Positions 43,859-55,289 of a stretch of 64,000 nt of DNA are shown piece by piece. Numbering within the stretch: position 1 is the stretch's first letter; each line of letters starts with the position of its first letter. The notes under the pieces were generated by a model. That model saw only the letters and a list, made by a program, of their open reading frames with translations. It searched no databases and had not been told where the DNA came from. The stretch comes from Alitta virens (Eukaryota; Annelida; Polychaeta; Phyllodocida; Nereididae): assembly GCA_932294295.1 (NCBI GenBank), contig OW028585.1, forward strand, positions 31,213,220 through 31,277,219, given 5' to 3'. Both the position numbers and the translations under genes were made by a program.

Positions 43859-44912
43859 AGCCCCGTTCCCACATAGCCGAGTTTCTCGTAGTCAACTCGT
43901 AGTATTACGTAACACGCCTCTCGGGCCCAATTCGTACTAAACTCTGCGATTACTCCTCGCACTTGAGAGATGTTCGGCGAGAAACTCCTGTGACTCGTAG
44001 CGAACTCGTGAGATTTGGAGCCGAGAATGCCGAGTATCCCGAGTATGCCGCGCTGCACGGCACACTCGGCGAATTATCCAGGAGTCCAAAAACTCGGCCA
44101 TGACTCGCCGAGTTACTCCTCGAACTCGCCGAGTTACTCCTCGAACTCGCCGAGTTACTCCTCGAACTCGCCGAGTTACTCCTCGAACTCGCCGAGTTAC
44201 TCGGCGCTAATTTCACTCGTATTACACTCGGGGGGGATGTTCAGGAGTGCGAGGAGTAACTCGGCGAGTTGTAGGAGTAACTCACCGAGTTGTAGGAGTA
44301 ACTCGCCGAGTAACTCGTCGAGTTCTACCTTTAGTACATGCATCATCAGCGTAGGGGGTCGTATATAATATAAAAGGCCGCTGCTCCTATAATATTAGTC
44401 CGATTTTCGTCAAATAAAGATTGTTTTGTAGTATAATTCATAGTGACTCCATAGGTATTTTCGGATTGACAATAGACCAAATATTAAGCGAGATATTCGT
44501 CTGAGAAGGCGGTTGTCTGGCGGCGGCTGCTGCTCCATGTATATTATTCCGATTTTCGTCAAATAAATATTGTTTTGTAGTATAATTCATAGTGACTCCA
44601 TAGGTATTTTCGGATCGAAAATAGACCAAATATTAAGCGAGATATGCATCTGAGAATGCAGGTAGGCTGGCGTCGGCCTATCATTCGATGGGTGACTCGT
44701 CGCTGTCGTAGCTACCTTGCTTCACCCGGCGAGTCACTCCTACAACTCGGCGAGTCACCCGCCGAGTCACCCGCCGAACCCGCCGAGTAACTCGGCGAGT
44801 AACCCGCCGAGTCACTTTTTCCGCCAGAATTCGTCGCCAACTCCTCGAATTTTGGCCGTTACGTAATACTACGAGTTGACTACGACAAACTCGGCTATGT
44901 GGGAACGGGGCT
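43859..44912. mobile_element. Non-autonomous PIF/Harbinger-like element, 1,054 bp, TTA target duplication
   Basis: Both ends carry an inverted repeat of about 55 bp starting AGCCCCGTTCCCACATAGCC, with one mismatch seen. TTA precedes (43856-43858) and follows (44913-44915), and copy 1 has the intact single TTA site at 12860-12862. A 3 bp TTA duplication is the signature of PIF/Harbinger elements. The interior is not coding: it has 21 bp tandem units of ACTCGCCGAGTTACTCCTCGA (44103-44203), inverted relatives at 44255-44322, and two copies of a 149 bp-period segment from 44400 and 44549. Its GC content is well above its surroundings. Confidence 0.9.
44103..44203. repeat. 21 bp tandem array inside the Harbinger-like element
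   Basis: Nearly five identical units; each contains CTCGCCGAG, itself close to palindromic. Frames reading SYSSNSP are translations of this array. Confidence 0.9.
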
Positions 44913-44979
44913 TTAGTCATATACTGTAACAGTTATTTTTCAGTCATTTATGCAATGTTAGAATCACTGACTTTCTAAG

Positions 44980-45168
44980 GGGTGGTGGCCTAGCTCAGTC
45001 GTAGCACGCTGGGCATCCAAGCACTCGATCCCGGATTCAATTCCCAGTCGAGCCTAAGTTGGATGGCTGTTTCATCCTTCATCTCATTGCCATGGTCCCT
45101 GCCTATCCTAATTAGCCCATCAGGTGCAGAAATACAGGACATAAAGCCCTAATCCACCCAACCATCTT
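44980..45168 (+). mobile_element. SINE family A, copy 2 counterpart of 12927-13115
   Basis: Same truncated SINE with A box TAGCTCAGTCG and B box GATTCAATTCC. Confidence 0.8.
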
Positions 45169-46199
45169 TTTATATTTTTTGACTGATTAAAGATATTATA
45201 GATATGGATTCCTGGAAACTATGCATATGCCGGATTCCTGGACACTTGTACATAGCAGGGTTCATAATTTATATGTGTCCACCTGTTGTTTTATTCATAT
45301 TTTTCCATAGATTAAACGGAGCAGCAGAAAAAGGCCAAAATATCAGCAACCAGTCAACCCTCAATTTTCTAGCTGATAGAAACACTTATATGAAACTAAC
45401 AACGTAAATGTTTCCGTATCCTCCATTGTAATTCCTGCCACTTCATTCTCAGTCATTATGGTATTTGTCCTAATTTGAGCCATATTTTTGGTTCAATTAT
45501 TTCATTTAATTTTATTGGCAAACTTAAACGTGCTAGTGAATAATTATTATATTACGACCTATTATTTATTTTCTGTAAACTTGTATGCTGCAGTACTAGT
45601 TGACTTTCGGTTTCGTATCTCCCAATTTTACTAGAATTCCATAAATTCAGTCCACATGTTCTAATCAAAACACCATGTAATATATAAATTCAACATTCTA
45701 ATCTGTTGCACTCTTTTTTTTTTTTTTCTTGTTCTTTTTTGTCTTTTTTTTTATTCCTGAAGTTTTTGTGGGTCTAAACTTTCTGCCACACAGCCATAAT
45801 TGCTGGATTAAAGCACGAATCTCTCATCACGAAACGGGAATGATGAATGACGAAATTGCTTCTTTTTTCAAGCTGTCAACTTCACAAAATTTCATGGATT
45901 ATTTTACTTTCATTTTGTCCCCTTTTTAGTTCTTAAGCACTCTGCAGATGACTGCATACAGTTGACAGTGACAGGCTAATTTTAATGAAGTACCATTAAG
46001 ATATAATGTAAATACAAGAAAAAGAAGAAGAAAATCGATTTTTCTGTTCTTGTCATTTTTTGCAAATAGAAAAAAAACAGATAAAAAAGGAAAAGAAAGA
46101 AAATAATCATCCTAGCCAGAAATGTTAAACAGACGCAATTCAGGAAATTACAGTAATCTTAAAAGTTTGAAACTAGTTGCTAGTATTATATGAATCCAC
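45169..46199. other. AT-rich spacer, no gene seen
   Basis: Counterpart of 13116-14140, with T-runs near 45715-45752. Confidence 0.4.
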
Positions 46200-46860
46200 A
46201 GGCGTTTGCCATCATGACAGCACTTAGCAAGTTAGCATACAATAAGACCAAGGCTACTGACTTTGGCAAGAACAGCTTTTACTCCCCCTGCTTAACTGCC
46301 TTCAAAGATGGGGCCAGTTTCAGTCAATAAAATCATATAACACTTCAAAAATGACTATATTATACTCAAAAATAATTTTCCTTCCTATTCTAAGTGATCA
46401 GTTCCATTATTTATGGGTATTTACCACTTATATACAGGGAATTCCTTGCCTGGGAAATGTTCAGTTCTCATCTCTAATGGCAGCTAATTTGCATATTTCA
46501 CCATCTACACACATGATGGTGCTTCCTGATTGGCCAATATCTCCCAAGCACAGTGTGCTGTCAGCTTTAAGCCAATTAAGTGACCTAACTGAGTAACCTT
46601 TGCTTAAGAATTGAGTGTAATCAATGCAAACAAAACTAATTATATACAATTTCATTGTTAGACATTCAAGGCCATACGCCTTCATATAGGCTATAAAGCT
46701 AATTTGTTTCTATTTAAAAATAATTGCCATCAACTACATTATGATTGGCTGTTGCAAATGACATAGCTGCCTCTTGAGATGAGAAGCCAATTATGGTAGT
46801 CAATAGCCTTGGCATTAGTTAAAGTATAAGTGCTGTCATCACTGAGCAATGTCATACAAC
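46200..46860 (+). repeat. Dispersed repeat D, copy 2
   Basis: Counterpart of 14145-14795. The inverted third member at 54524-55080 is closer to this copy at the GCTGTCATCACTGAGC end. Confidence 0.7.
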
Positions 46861-46989
46861 TATCATCATAATAGATAACATATTTCAGTTTGCTACTTTT
46901 TCGAATTTCATTATACATATGTTTTAACTGGATTCAAATAAAAAAAAATTTAAAATGTTTTTTTTTATAGTGAGGTACTCTTAGTTTGA

Positions 46990-47135
46990 AAAGGGTGGTA
47001 GCCTAGCTCAGAGGTAGTGCTCTGGCATTCTAAATCGGCCCAGCATTGTTTCCACATTGGCCACTGTCGTTACAACACTGTATCAACATTGCCGACATCT
47101 TGCCGATGTTAAAACAATTTGGAATGCTGTCCGTA
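46990..47135 (+). mobile_element. SINE-A head joined to family M fragment, copy 2
   Basis: Counterpart of 14905-15055. Confidence 0.6.
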
Positions 47136-47543
47136 AAAAATTTAGGTGGAGAATAAAATTGCTCTCACTAGTTCTGTGTGTCGTCACCTCACAGCTCAGC
47201 GACCTAATTATGTACATGTTTTGCTCGTTTACTCATCTAAAGCAAATTAATCAATTTCTCTTGTAGTCTATCAGCTGGCTTATGGTATTAAAGGTTTGAA
47301 AATTAAATTACAGAATAATAAGATGTTCATGTGCTGACTTTGTGCAATTTTTGTTCTGACAAGCAGGCAATTCAGAAAAATTGCCTAAACTAAAAGAAAA
47401 AGAGAATCTGTTTCTCTTGTATTTTTAATAGGAAGATCTCTTCAGGGTATACTCAGCCTATCAGCTACATACTATAACCAATAATTTTGTTTAACTAGGT
47501 ACACTAGCAAAGAATGTCCATAATTAGGTCACAGGGCTGTTCC
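47136..47543. other. AT-rich spacer, no gene seen
   Basis: Counterpart of 15056-15458. Confidence 0.4.
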
Positions 47544-47649
47544 CAGATAGCATTCCAAATCGGGCAAGCGTCGTTTCTATATAGGCCACCATCAGTACAA
47601 CATCGTTTCGACATCGCGCCGATGTTGAAACGAATTGGAATGCTATCTG
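47544..47649. mobile_element. Family M MITE, copy 2
   Basis: Counterpart of 15459-15564, with complete CAGATAGCATTCC termini. Confidence 0.85.
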
Positions 47650-47949
47650 GCTTAGGTGACGAAACACAGAGTTGATGCAGCCCCGTGGACTTCGTTTATG
47701 GTAGTAAGAAACCACTTCAGATGCTCAGCTCATATTTTACAGAGCTGGCAACTTACCAAGTAGTATTCAGTTGAATTTCCTGAATTATAAGTGATGGTTT
47801 CAGCCTTGCTTTAATAGGTTCTGGTCATATACGAGTCTGATTTCACATGATTTTGTGTGTGAGAATGTGATTGAAGAATAAGGTGAATAAATATGGGTTC
47901 TGTTGTACATGTAGATACAGTTAGTTTCATTACAAACAGCCTGTCAAAT

Positions 47950-48252
47950 AGAGTCTTTTCACTGAACAGCCCTGAATTCAGCAGGACATAAGTATCTTTC
48001 CTCTCCTCTTATTACTCATTTTGCTTTTCAGACACATAGGTGATAACTAAGTGATTCCATAACTATAACTTTCTTAGAAAAATAACAAACATCAACTAAA
48101 TGATAAAGTGTCAAATATACATTAAAATGCACTAAAAATACTGCTGCTAGGATGCACTTTGCTTCAGCCAATGACAACTAAGGGCGGGAACCTTTTCAGC
48201 TAGTAAAATTGCAGTATTCTGTTTGAACCGTAACCTTCCATGAAAATCCACT
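47950..48252 (-). mobile_element. 303 bp MITE (family T), present only in copy 2
   Basis: It interrupts sequence that is continuous in copy 1 near 16003. The dinucleotide AT stands on both sides while the empty site has one AT. The ends AGAGTCTTTTCACTG and the complement of AGTGGATTTTCATGG are weakly inverted. Other members are at 18890-19216 and 51303-51608, in the opposite orientation. Confidence 0.8.
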
Positions 48253-49014
48253 ATTGAACCTAGCCAAAGCTGTCATAGCTGGCTACCCAAAATTGGATTT
48301 ATAAAAACATTTTTGGGGGAAAAACTATTTGTGTTGGAGACAGAAAGTTATTTCTGTCCATGTCACATGACACCCTGACCACGTGACCAAAACTGACAAA
48401 TAATAATTGACCCTCAGTTTTGTCGCCATCTTGAAAATTAACAAAAATGCTATCAAGTATTAAATTTGTTGCTGCACTCCTACCTGCGCTCCAAATTGAC
48501 AGCTATCCTTTCAGGAGAAAGATGGACAGTCCAACAGCTGTAATAGTGAGTCATTCCTTCGTCAAACCTGTCAATGAATGTCTGGCACATTTCTTGAGCA
48601 GGTCACAACACGTAACAGCAGACTACTGAAGATGAATGAAAGCACCCTTGCAAAGATGTGGATCCTGTGATCTAATGTTTCAGATCTTATGCCACATATT
48701 ATACATAAAACTGGTCTTATACAGCTTAAGAAATTTTATTTTTTTAATTTTTTTATCTTTATTGACATGTGGTTTTACATTACAACAATACAAACATCCT
48801 ACATGGAAACATAAACCACCCAGCCCCATAAGGGCTTATATGTCACTCCATTTCAGTGCTGAAATACATGACGTCTAAATAAAAAAAAGCAACTGTTTCC
48901 TTATTTCCACAGCTTTCAGCAAAAAGTTAGCCAACACAATTAGGCCATAGCACATAAACGTTTCTGTACCCAAGGTTTGATGGGTATAAAATTCCCAAAC
49001 GCAGCAACACACAG
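48253..49014. other. Spacer with about 200 bp not in copy 1, no gene seen
   Basis: The stretch of about 48305-48545 has no match in copy 1, where the flanks are nearly joined at 16055-16078. Whether it was gained here or lost there cannot be told. Nothing recognisable inside. Confidence 0.5.
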
Positions 49015-49240
49015 CCGAGGCCCATGAGCTTGGTCAACACGAAGTTCCCGGGTTTAATCCCCTGCCCAGGTTATTCATGATCTACATCCCAGCTGAATTT
49101 ATATGACGTGAGATGTTAAGTTTGAGGTGTATTGCACTCGGCATCTATGGTGAGGCAAGTAAATGTCTAACATGGTGTTGACTCCAAGCAGCCTTATCAT
49201 CTCATTATTACATGTCTCTGGCAGTTTGGTCATATGGGCT
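49015..49240 (+). mobile_element. SINE family B, copy 2
   Basis: Counterpart of 16535-16770 with B-box-like GGGTTTAATCCCC. Confidence 0.7.
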
Positions 49241-50211
49241 GACTGACTAGTTTCTTAACACAGTCACCGGTGTGAGAATAGTTATCACTAATGTCACAGC
49301 TAGATTTTGTCACATTATCTAAAGCATCCTCAGCCCCCATGTCATGCTTTTTTATTTCTTTATAAAACTTTTGACAAAAACATTGCTCAGGCATAAGTGA
49401 AAGAAGAACAGGAAAACTGTCAGGAATTTCAATATGTCTTACAATGTTATGTGCACCATTTTGTTTTGACAATCTCCATATTATCACACTATGGTATGTA
49501 TATATAATATAACTTGGACTATAGCGTATCCCTGCTTAACACCTCACTATTAAGACAACCTCACCATTGAGACCAGTAAAATTTGTACTAATGGTGGTCT
49601 TAATGGTGAGGTATCAATGTACAATTACTAAACAAATATAGATAATACACTTCCTTCAGTAACGGACTTCAGATATATGAAGGATGTGCCAGTGTAGACG
49701 GCCTCTATGTAATTACCTTATGAACAGTGCCACAGAAGAAAATTATCACTATATATGGTGATGTGAGTGGGTGGGTTAGGTCTTTATTTATCCACCTGAT
49801 GGGCTAGTTTGCACCTGATGGGCTAGTTAGGACAGGCAGGGACCGTGGCAATGAGATGAAACAGCCATCCAGCTCAGGCTCGACTGAGTCATTGAGACAA
49901 TGGGATATTAGTTGATCAATGCAATAGATTAAACTGTATTTTATTCCCTGAAATGGGCCACTCTGCAAAAAGTGCGTCTAAGACTTCAGGAATTATATAT
50001 ATATATTTTTTTTTTTTGCTTCAGATGCGATGTTGAGATACACCTTTCACACAAATTGCATTCTAATAATATGCTATGTTAGCGTCAGTTTAAATTAATT
50101 TGATGTAGAATTTTTAAGTTATACTAAAAACTCATATCATCATGTATAGTTTATTAAGCTGTACTCTGAAATGTCAGAGGCAATGTAACGATGAGATGAT
50201 AAGGTTTTACA
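49241..50211. other. Counterpart of 16771-17754, no gene seen
   Basis: It contains the palindrome at about 49557-49612 and the reversed SINE-A fragment at about 49775-49890. Confidence 0.5.
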
Positions 50212-50400
50212 TTCACCAGTGGTGGGGGCCAAGCTCAGTAATAGCGTGCTGGGCTTCCAACCACTGGGTCCTGGGTTCAATTCCCAATGCTTCAGGTGAG
50301 AAGGTTAGCCAACTTATAATATGACCAGAGGCAGACGTAATAACGAGATGATAAGGCTACTCGGAGTTCACACCATGAGGCACCAAATAGTAAACGGAAA
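50212..50400 (+). mobile_element. Chimeric SINE A/B, copy 2
   Basis: Counterpart of 17755-17945. Confidence 0.6.
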
Positions 50401-51302
50401 TTCTGTCTTATCAACAATGGTCAAAGCATACCAAAGTAACTGGTATAGCATATTATCAGAACGAAATTTGTGCAATGGAAATTAAATTTTTTAAAACGGT
50501 TGCTTCGATGTTGCAACATCTGTGACAATACACAAAATCATAAACTCTTGATGAGCAATATGCACTTTGAGGCCACACCATAGAGTAAAACTGAAGTTAT
50601 GTAATATCAAAGCATATCAAACTGTCATGAATAGCATATTATCGGAAAGAAGTTTGTACGACGGAAATGAAAGTCATCTGTGACAATACACAAACTATAA
50701 TTAGTTTACCTTGTTTTAGGTCACGATGGGTCACGGTTTACACTATTTCCGAAAATTATCTTTTTTTATTTAACAAGTATTTAGACAAGAATTATTGTCG
50801 ACCATCATCACCAACCAAAATGATTAATTTTACAGCCTCTCAGCCAATCAGATGTCTCGAATCGTTGAACAAGAGTTGCAACGTCAAAAACGGAACCGAC
50901 CAAAGTTCATAGTGGCGCTGTATCTGTGACAATACACAACATCATAGACTCTCGACAAGCAATGTGTGAGGAGTAATTTCCTGCGGGACACAGCAAAAGA
51001 TCGAGGTCAAAGAGATCAGAGTTGTGACCCAGCTGCCAGGAATGTGATATACTCTGTCACACTCTTGGCTTAAGTGTGATTGCTGTAGTGTCATCTCTGT
51101 CAAGAGTCATCATAAGGACCACGGTTATGCTAGAGTTGTACGGATACAGGACGACGCCACCTTGAGTGCAGATCGTTGTTCGAGATAGAAGTTGTGGCGT
51201 CAATAGATTACTTATTGTAAAATGCTAGCAGGTCATCATTAACCGAGCCTGTAAAAAATACCTAACAGTGTCTCCAAACTTAATTCAGCCTGAGGGAAGA
51301 TA
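50401..51302. repeat. Degenerate repeats of about 180 bp, copy 2, no gene seen
   Basis: A shortened counterpart of 17946-18889, with several deletions relative to copy 1 (for example near 50675 and 50870). Confidence 0.55.
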
Positions 51303-51608
51303 CCAGGAATAGTGGATTTTCACGGAAGGTTCTCTGTATTTCCACCAGGTGGCTACAACAGAATACTGCAATTCTATTGGCTAAAAAAGTTCCCGCCCTT
51401 GCCTGTGATTGGTTGAAGCAAAGTGCATCCTAGCAGCAGTATTTTTAGTGCATTTTAATGTATAGTTGACACTTTATCATTTAGTTGATGTTTGTTATTT
51501 TTCTGAGAAAGTTATATTTATTGAATCAGTTAGTTATTACCTACTGTGTCTGAAAAGCAAAATGAGCATTAAGAGGAGAGGAAAGAGGGCTGTTCAGTTA
51601 AAAGACTC
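51303..51608 (+). mobile_element. Family T MITE, more complete copy
   Basis: It has the AGTGGATTTTCACGGAAGG end missing from the copy 1 counterpart and ends GAAAAGACTCT-like. It lies about 3 kb from the inverted copy at 47950. Confidence 0.75.
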
Positions 51609-52157
51609 TATTGCCCAGAATCTAACAAAAATATGATTCATGATAAGTGATTAGTTTCGCAAGAGTGTCACAACAGGTAATTCCACAATGCGTCAAAATA
51701 AGGCCAGCTAAGAATCTTAACTGTGATTCTAACTTGAATGCTGTCAGCAAAAGATTGATTGAGATGGAAATGAACGGAAATCGTGCAAAAATATCAACCT
51801 GGTTTCCAAAATGTGATCTATTGACTTTAATGTCACCCAAGTTATCGCCACAATGAGTCAAGATTCCATTCCTGTTTTTTTTTGTCACTAAATCAGGCCT
51901 CTAAAGAAGTTAATTACACGTAGGCATCATTTTCCCAAAATGTGGTTGTTAGGAAAGACTATTTAATGCTGACCACTTATCTGCCGGAAGGCTGGTTGTT
52001 TAGTTGATAAAATCCTGCTGGAGAACAAAATTTAATACGCAGAGCTTTTTAAAAAAAAAGTTTTCAGATGAGCAATTGGTTAACTCCAGAAAATCACAGA
52101 CGATGATTCCTGTGTGTCATAATAGACTTCAATTACAAACTATTATTTAATTTCTTC
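51609..52157. other. End of copy 2, no gene seen
   Basis: Counterpart of 19217-19735. Similarity stops at about 52157, the right edge of the duplication. Confidence 0.6.
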
Positions 52158-53274
52158 TGACGTTTCATGCCACCTTGAATTTTCTTCTGACGTCTGTGAA
52201 TGAAACTGAGTCTTTTTTTAGGAGTTGGCTTTGGTGGTGGGCAGCTACAGTTAGGCATTGTTGAAAATATGTAGAGGGGCGTTCACACCTTCGCGTACAA
52301 AAACCTACGAGTGACCACATGCTTCAAAAATGGTCTAAACATAGCCATACAACGTGCTATACATGCTCACTTGAGGGTCTGTTAATCTTGTATAAATGCT
52401 TCTCATGAATGTACGTAAGACAGTCGTAGATCCCTTGGCGGACGTCCGTCAAATGCTTGCCGAACGTTCCTTGCCAGGCTTCCATGAGGCATCCGTGAGG
52501 CACTCGTAGGCACTCGTAGATAGCTCATAGATTGCCCGTAGATCGCTTGTCGATCGCCCGTGCGAGTGAATGGCGAGTATATACGGATGAACACAAACAA
52601 GATGGATACGTACGTAGAACATACGTAGAAAGTATGTAGAACGTATGTAGAACGTACGTAGAACGTACATAGTACGTATGTAGAATGTAGAACGGAAGGA
52701 TATAACCAACAAAAAATGTTAGTTAACTCCCGACTATGAGGGATATAAGTAACTTATACTCATCAGGCATATTTAATTTGTTGATTTTCGCTATGTTTTA
52801 ATGCCTTTATTATGCAAAATAAGTTCAGTTTGCACTCAGGAAGGAGTTAACTAAACTTTACGTTGGTTATTGCCCGCTCAGAACAATAGGAAAACAGTCA
52901 AAGTGGAGAATAAATGTCATTAACTCGATGAGGCCATTCTAGGATGTAATTTAGGAAAACGAGATGTACTAAATGTCAGTGCTAAATGCCAACTTGACAA
53001 TTGTAGCATAGCTGCTTTGTAATTGTGATGCTACTGAGTAAATTGGATAAAGGATTATCCTGCATAGGTAATATGTATTGCAATCAGTGAATTATTCAAC
53101 AATTGGCTGCTATCAATTTACTACTCAGTCTGTTGAAACCTAATTGCTATTTAGTCAAACTAGTAATGTTAGTCCTGACATACATGTCACTTGTGCACAA
53201 AATACAAAATTATATTCATAATAGATTATCTATGTTGCAATAATTATTTATAAACTGCCTTAATCTGCATCTTA
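52158..53274. other. Unduplicated spacer with an 11 bp tandem array, no gene seen
   Basis: A GTAGAACGTAY unit of 11 bp repeats about eight times at 52606-52694. The stretch from AGGGGCGTTCACACC (near 52273) is GC-richer than its surroundings and could be a transposon end, but no matching inverted end was found. The rest is featureless. Confidence 0.55.
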
Positions 53275-53450
53275 AGATAATAAGTACTTGAAGTACTTGA
53301 AAGGTATGTGCAAGTACTTTGCTTCAAGTACAAGTCCGAGTACAAGTACTTTATTTTGAACAGATTCGAGTCCAAGTACAAGTACAAGTACTGAGTACAA
53401 GTACTTAAGTCCAAGTACTGAGTTCAAGTACAGTACTTGACCCCAAGCCT
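53275..53450. repeat. AAGTACTTG palindromic minisatellite
   Basis: Variants of CAAGTACTTG and CAAGTACTGAG repeat many times. The core AAGTACTT is its own complement, so the strand can fold at many places. It is probably a transposon internal array. Confidence 0.8.
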
Positions 53451-53544
53451 GAATTAGGTATCACTCCAAAGAGCATCTCCTTGAATCAACTCAAAATAAG
53501 TTAGCAAGCATATCATTTAAGTATGTGACACTAATGCCTCCATG

Positions 53545-53828
53545 CTACTGGGTCTGAAGTTAAATTATTCAGCTTATATGACCAGCTGCCAGAGGCAGAC
53601 GTAATGATGAAATGAGAAGGCTCAGAGTCTTTACCCCATGGTCATGGGTGGGATCTTTTACTTGCTTCAGCATAGTCACCGAGTACAATCTCATGTCTCA
53701 TGTGATCGACATCCAGCAGCTGGGATGTAGCTAATAAGAGTGCCCGCGTCAGGGATCAAACCAGGGAACTTCAGCAGAGCTTGTCAATGGGGAATTGGTG
53801 GATGTCTTAACCATTAGACCACCTAGAA
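53545..53828 (-). mobile_element. tRNA-derived SINE, family B, near full length
   Basis: On the minus strand: A box TGGTCTAATGG (53811-53821) and B box GGTTTGATCCC (53752-53762), both fitting pol III promoter consensus. A body with ACATCCCAGCTGCTGGATGT, GCAAGTAAAAGATCCCACCC and a CTCTGGCAGCTGGTCATATA end segment follows. This is the best family reference in the window. Confidence 0.85.
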
Positions 53829-54177
53829 ATTTCATCATTACATCTGCCTCTATTGATGTGTATTAACTCTAGTACTGAGGCAGTATTAGATACACTGAAA
53901 AAAATTATTGGCCTTAGATGTTAGACATATCAAAACATGGATATTTGACTAAAATGACTGACTCCCTCCCCAATGTTGGCTTAATGACCTGAATGTTAGA
54001 GAAATTTCAGACGTTAGGTCAACAAAACCGTATGCATTGATGTATTTTTTTTTTTTGCCTAATAACAGGGCTTTATTGTAAAACAGTGTATTTTCTAATC
54101 GTATATCATTACCCTGTTTTTAAATAGATTTTATAAATAAATAAAAATCTGGCCAGTGTGGATTTGATGGCACTGGA

Positions 54178-54480
54178 TACCTTAGCTGAACCACTAGGCT
54201 CTTCAAAGCACCTCCATCTTAATTTCTTTGATGAAGGTCCCGAGTTCGACCTCCGGCCTGGGCGCTCTTCGTGAGATACATCCCAGCTGGATGTCGATCG
54301 CGTGAGACGTTAAATCAGAGGTTCCCGGCACTCAGTATCCATGTTGCAAGTAAAAGACCCCACCCATTGAGGTAAAGGTGTAACATAGTGTTGAATCCAA
54401 GATTTACCATTTCATCATTACATCTGCCTCTGGCAGCTGGTCACATGAGATGGCAAAGTCTCAGAACTGGGGCTTCAGAC
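54178..54480 (+). mobile_element. tRNA-derived SINE, family B
   Basis: It has a B box like GAGTTCGACCTCC, the shared ACATCCCAGCTGGATGTCGA segment and GCAAGTAAAAGACCCCACCC. It faces the opposite way to 53545-53828. Confidence 0.8.
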
Positions 54481-54523
54481 ATGTTTGGCCAACATAAGTG
54501 TGTTATTTTGGAAGTATGACATT

Positions 54524-55080
54524 GCTCAGTGATGACAGCACTTATACTTTAACTAATACCAAGGCTACTGACTGCCATAATTGGCTTTTCATCTCAAGAG
54601 GCAGCTATGTCATTTGCAACAGCCAATCATAATGTAGTTGATGGCAATTATTTTTAAATACAAACAAATTAGCTTAATAGCCTATATGAAGGCTTAGGGC
54701 CTTGAATGTCTAACAGTGAAATTGTATATCAAGTGGCCAATCAGGAAGCACCATCATGTGTGTAGATGGTGAAATATGCTAATTAGCTGCCATTAGAGGT
54801 TATAGGATTAAACATTTCCCAGCGTACAGGCAAGGAATTCTTTGTATATAAGTAAATACCCATAAATAATGAAATATATCACTCAGAATAAGAAGGTAAA
54901 TTATTTGTTTGTATAATATAGCCATTTTTGATGTGTAATATGATATTATTGCCTGAAACTGGCCCCATCATTTAAGGCAGTTCGAAGGGGGAGTAAAAGC
55001 TGTTTTTGACAAAGTCAGTAGCCTTGGTCTTAGAGTATACTAACTTGCTAAGGGCTGTCATGATGGCAAATGCCTGTGGT
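54524..55080 (-). repeat. Dispersed repeat D, third copy, inverted
   Basis: The reverse complement of about 14145-14790 with one internal deletion near 54740. It lies outside the tandem duplication and so shows that D is dispersed. Confidence 0.8.
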
Positions 55081-55289
55081 GTCTGTTCTTTGGTGCAGTT
55101 TATCCTGCTTTGAAAATGGCAGAACTTCCCCATAAGTTTCGAAAGTAACATTTCTTATATAGTGACAACATCCGGATTAAGTTTTTGCAAAGTTGCATTC
55201 CTTGACAAATGCTGACCTTGGATAATGAAGTGAAGTGGCCTCCAAGACATATCCTTCAAAACAGCTCCAAACCTAATCTATCATAAAAC

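Larger units (their letters stand above)
19742..52157 (+). repeat. Tandem segmental duplication, copy 2, enlarged by insertions
   Basis: This is the direct second copy, abutting the first with only a few bases between. It lacks the part matching about 589-1470 and 2336-2724 of copy 1, and the SINE at 15799-15933. It gains the LTR element at 21559-33812, the Harbinger-like element at 43859-44912, a MITE at 47950-48252 and about 200 bp near 48305-48545. Removing the three elements leaves about 18.8 kb, close to the size of copy 1 once its own extra pieces are allowed for. Confidence 0.92.

Noticed and set aside
44103..44203. CRISPR-like regular repeats
   Set aside because: Units are directly joined with no unique spacers, inside a transposon in an animal genome.
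44015..44368. Frames SYSSNSP and SNSASSR across the 44.1 kb array
   Set aside because: They are translations of the 21 bp tandem array in a non-coding transposon.
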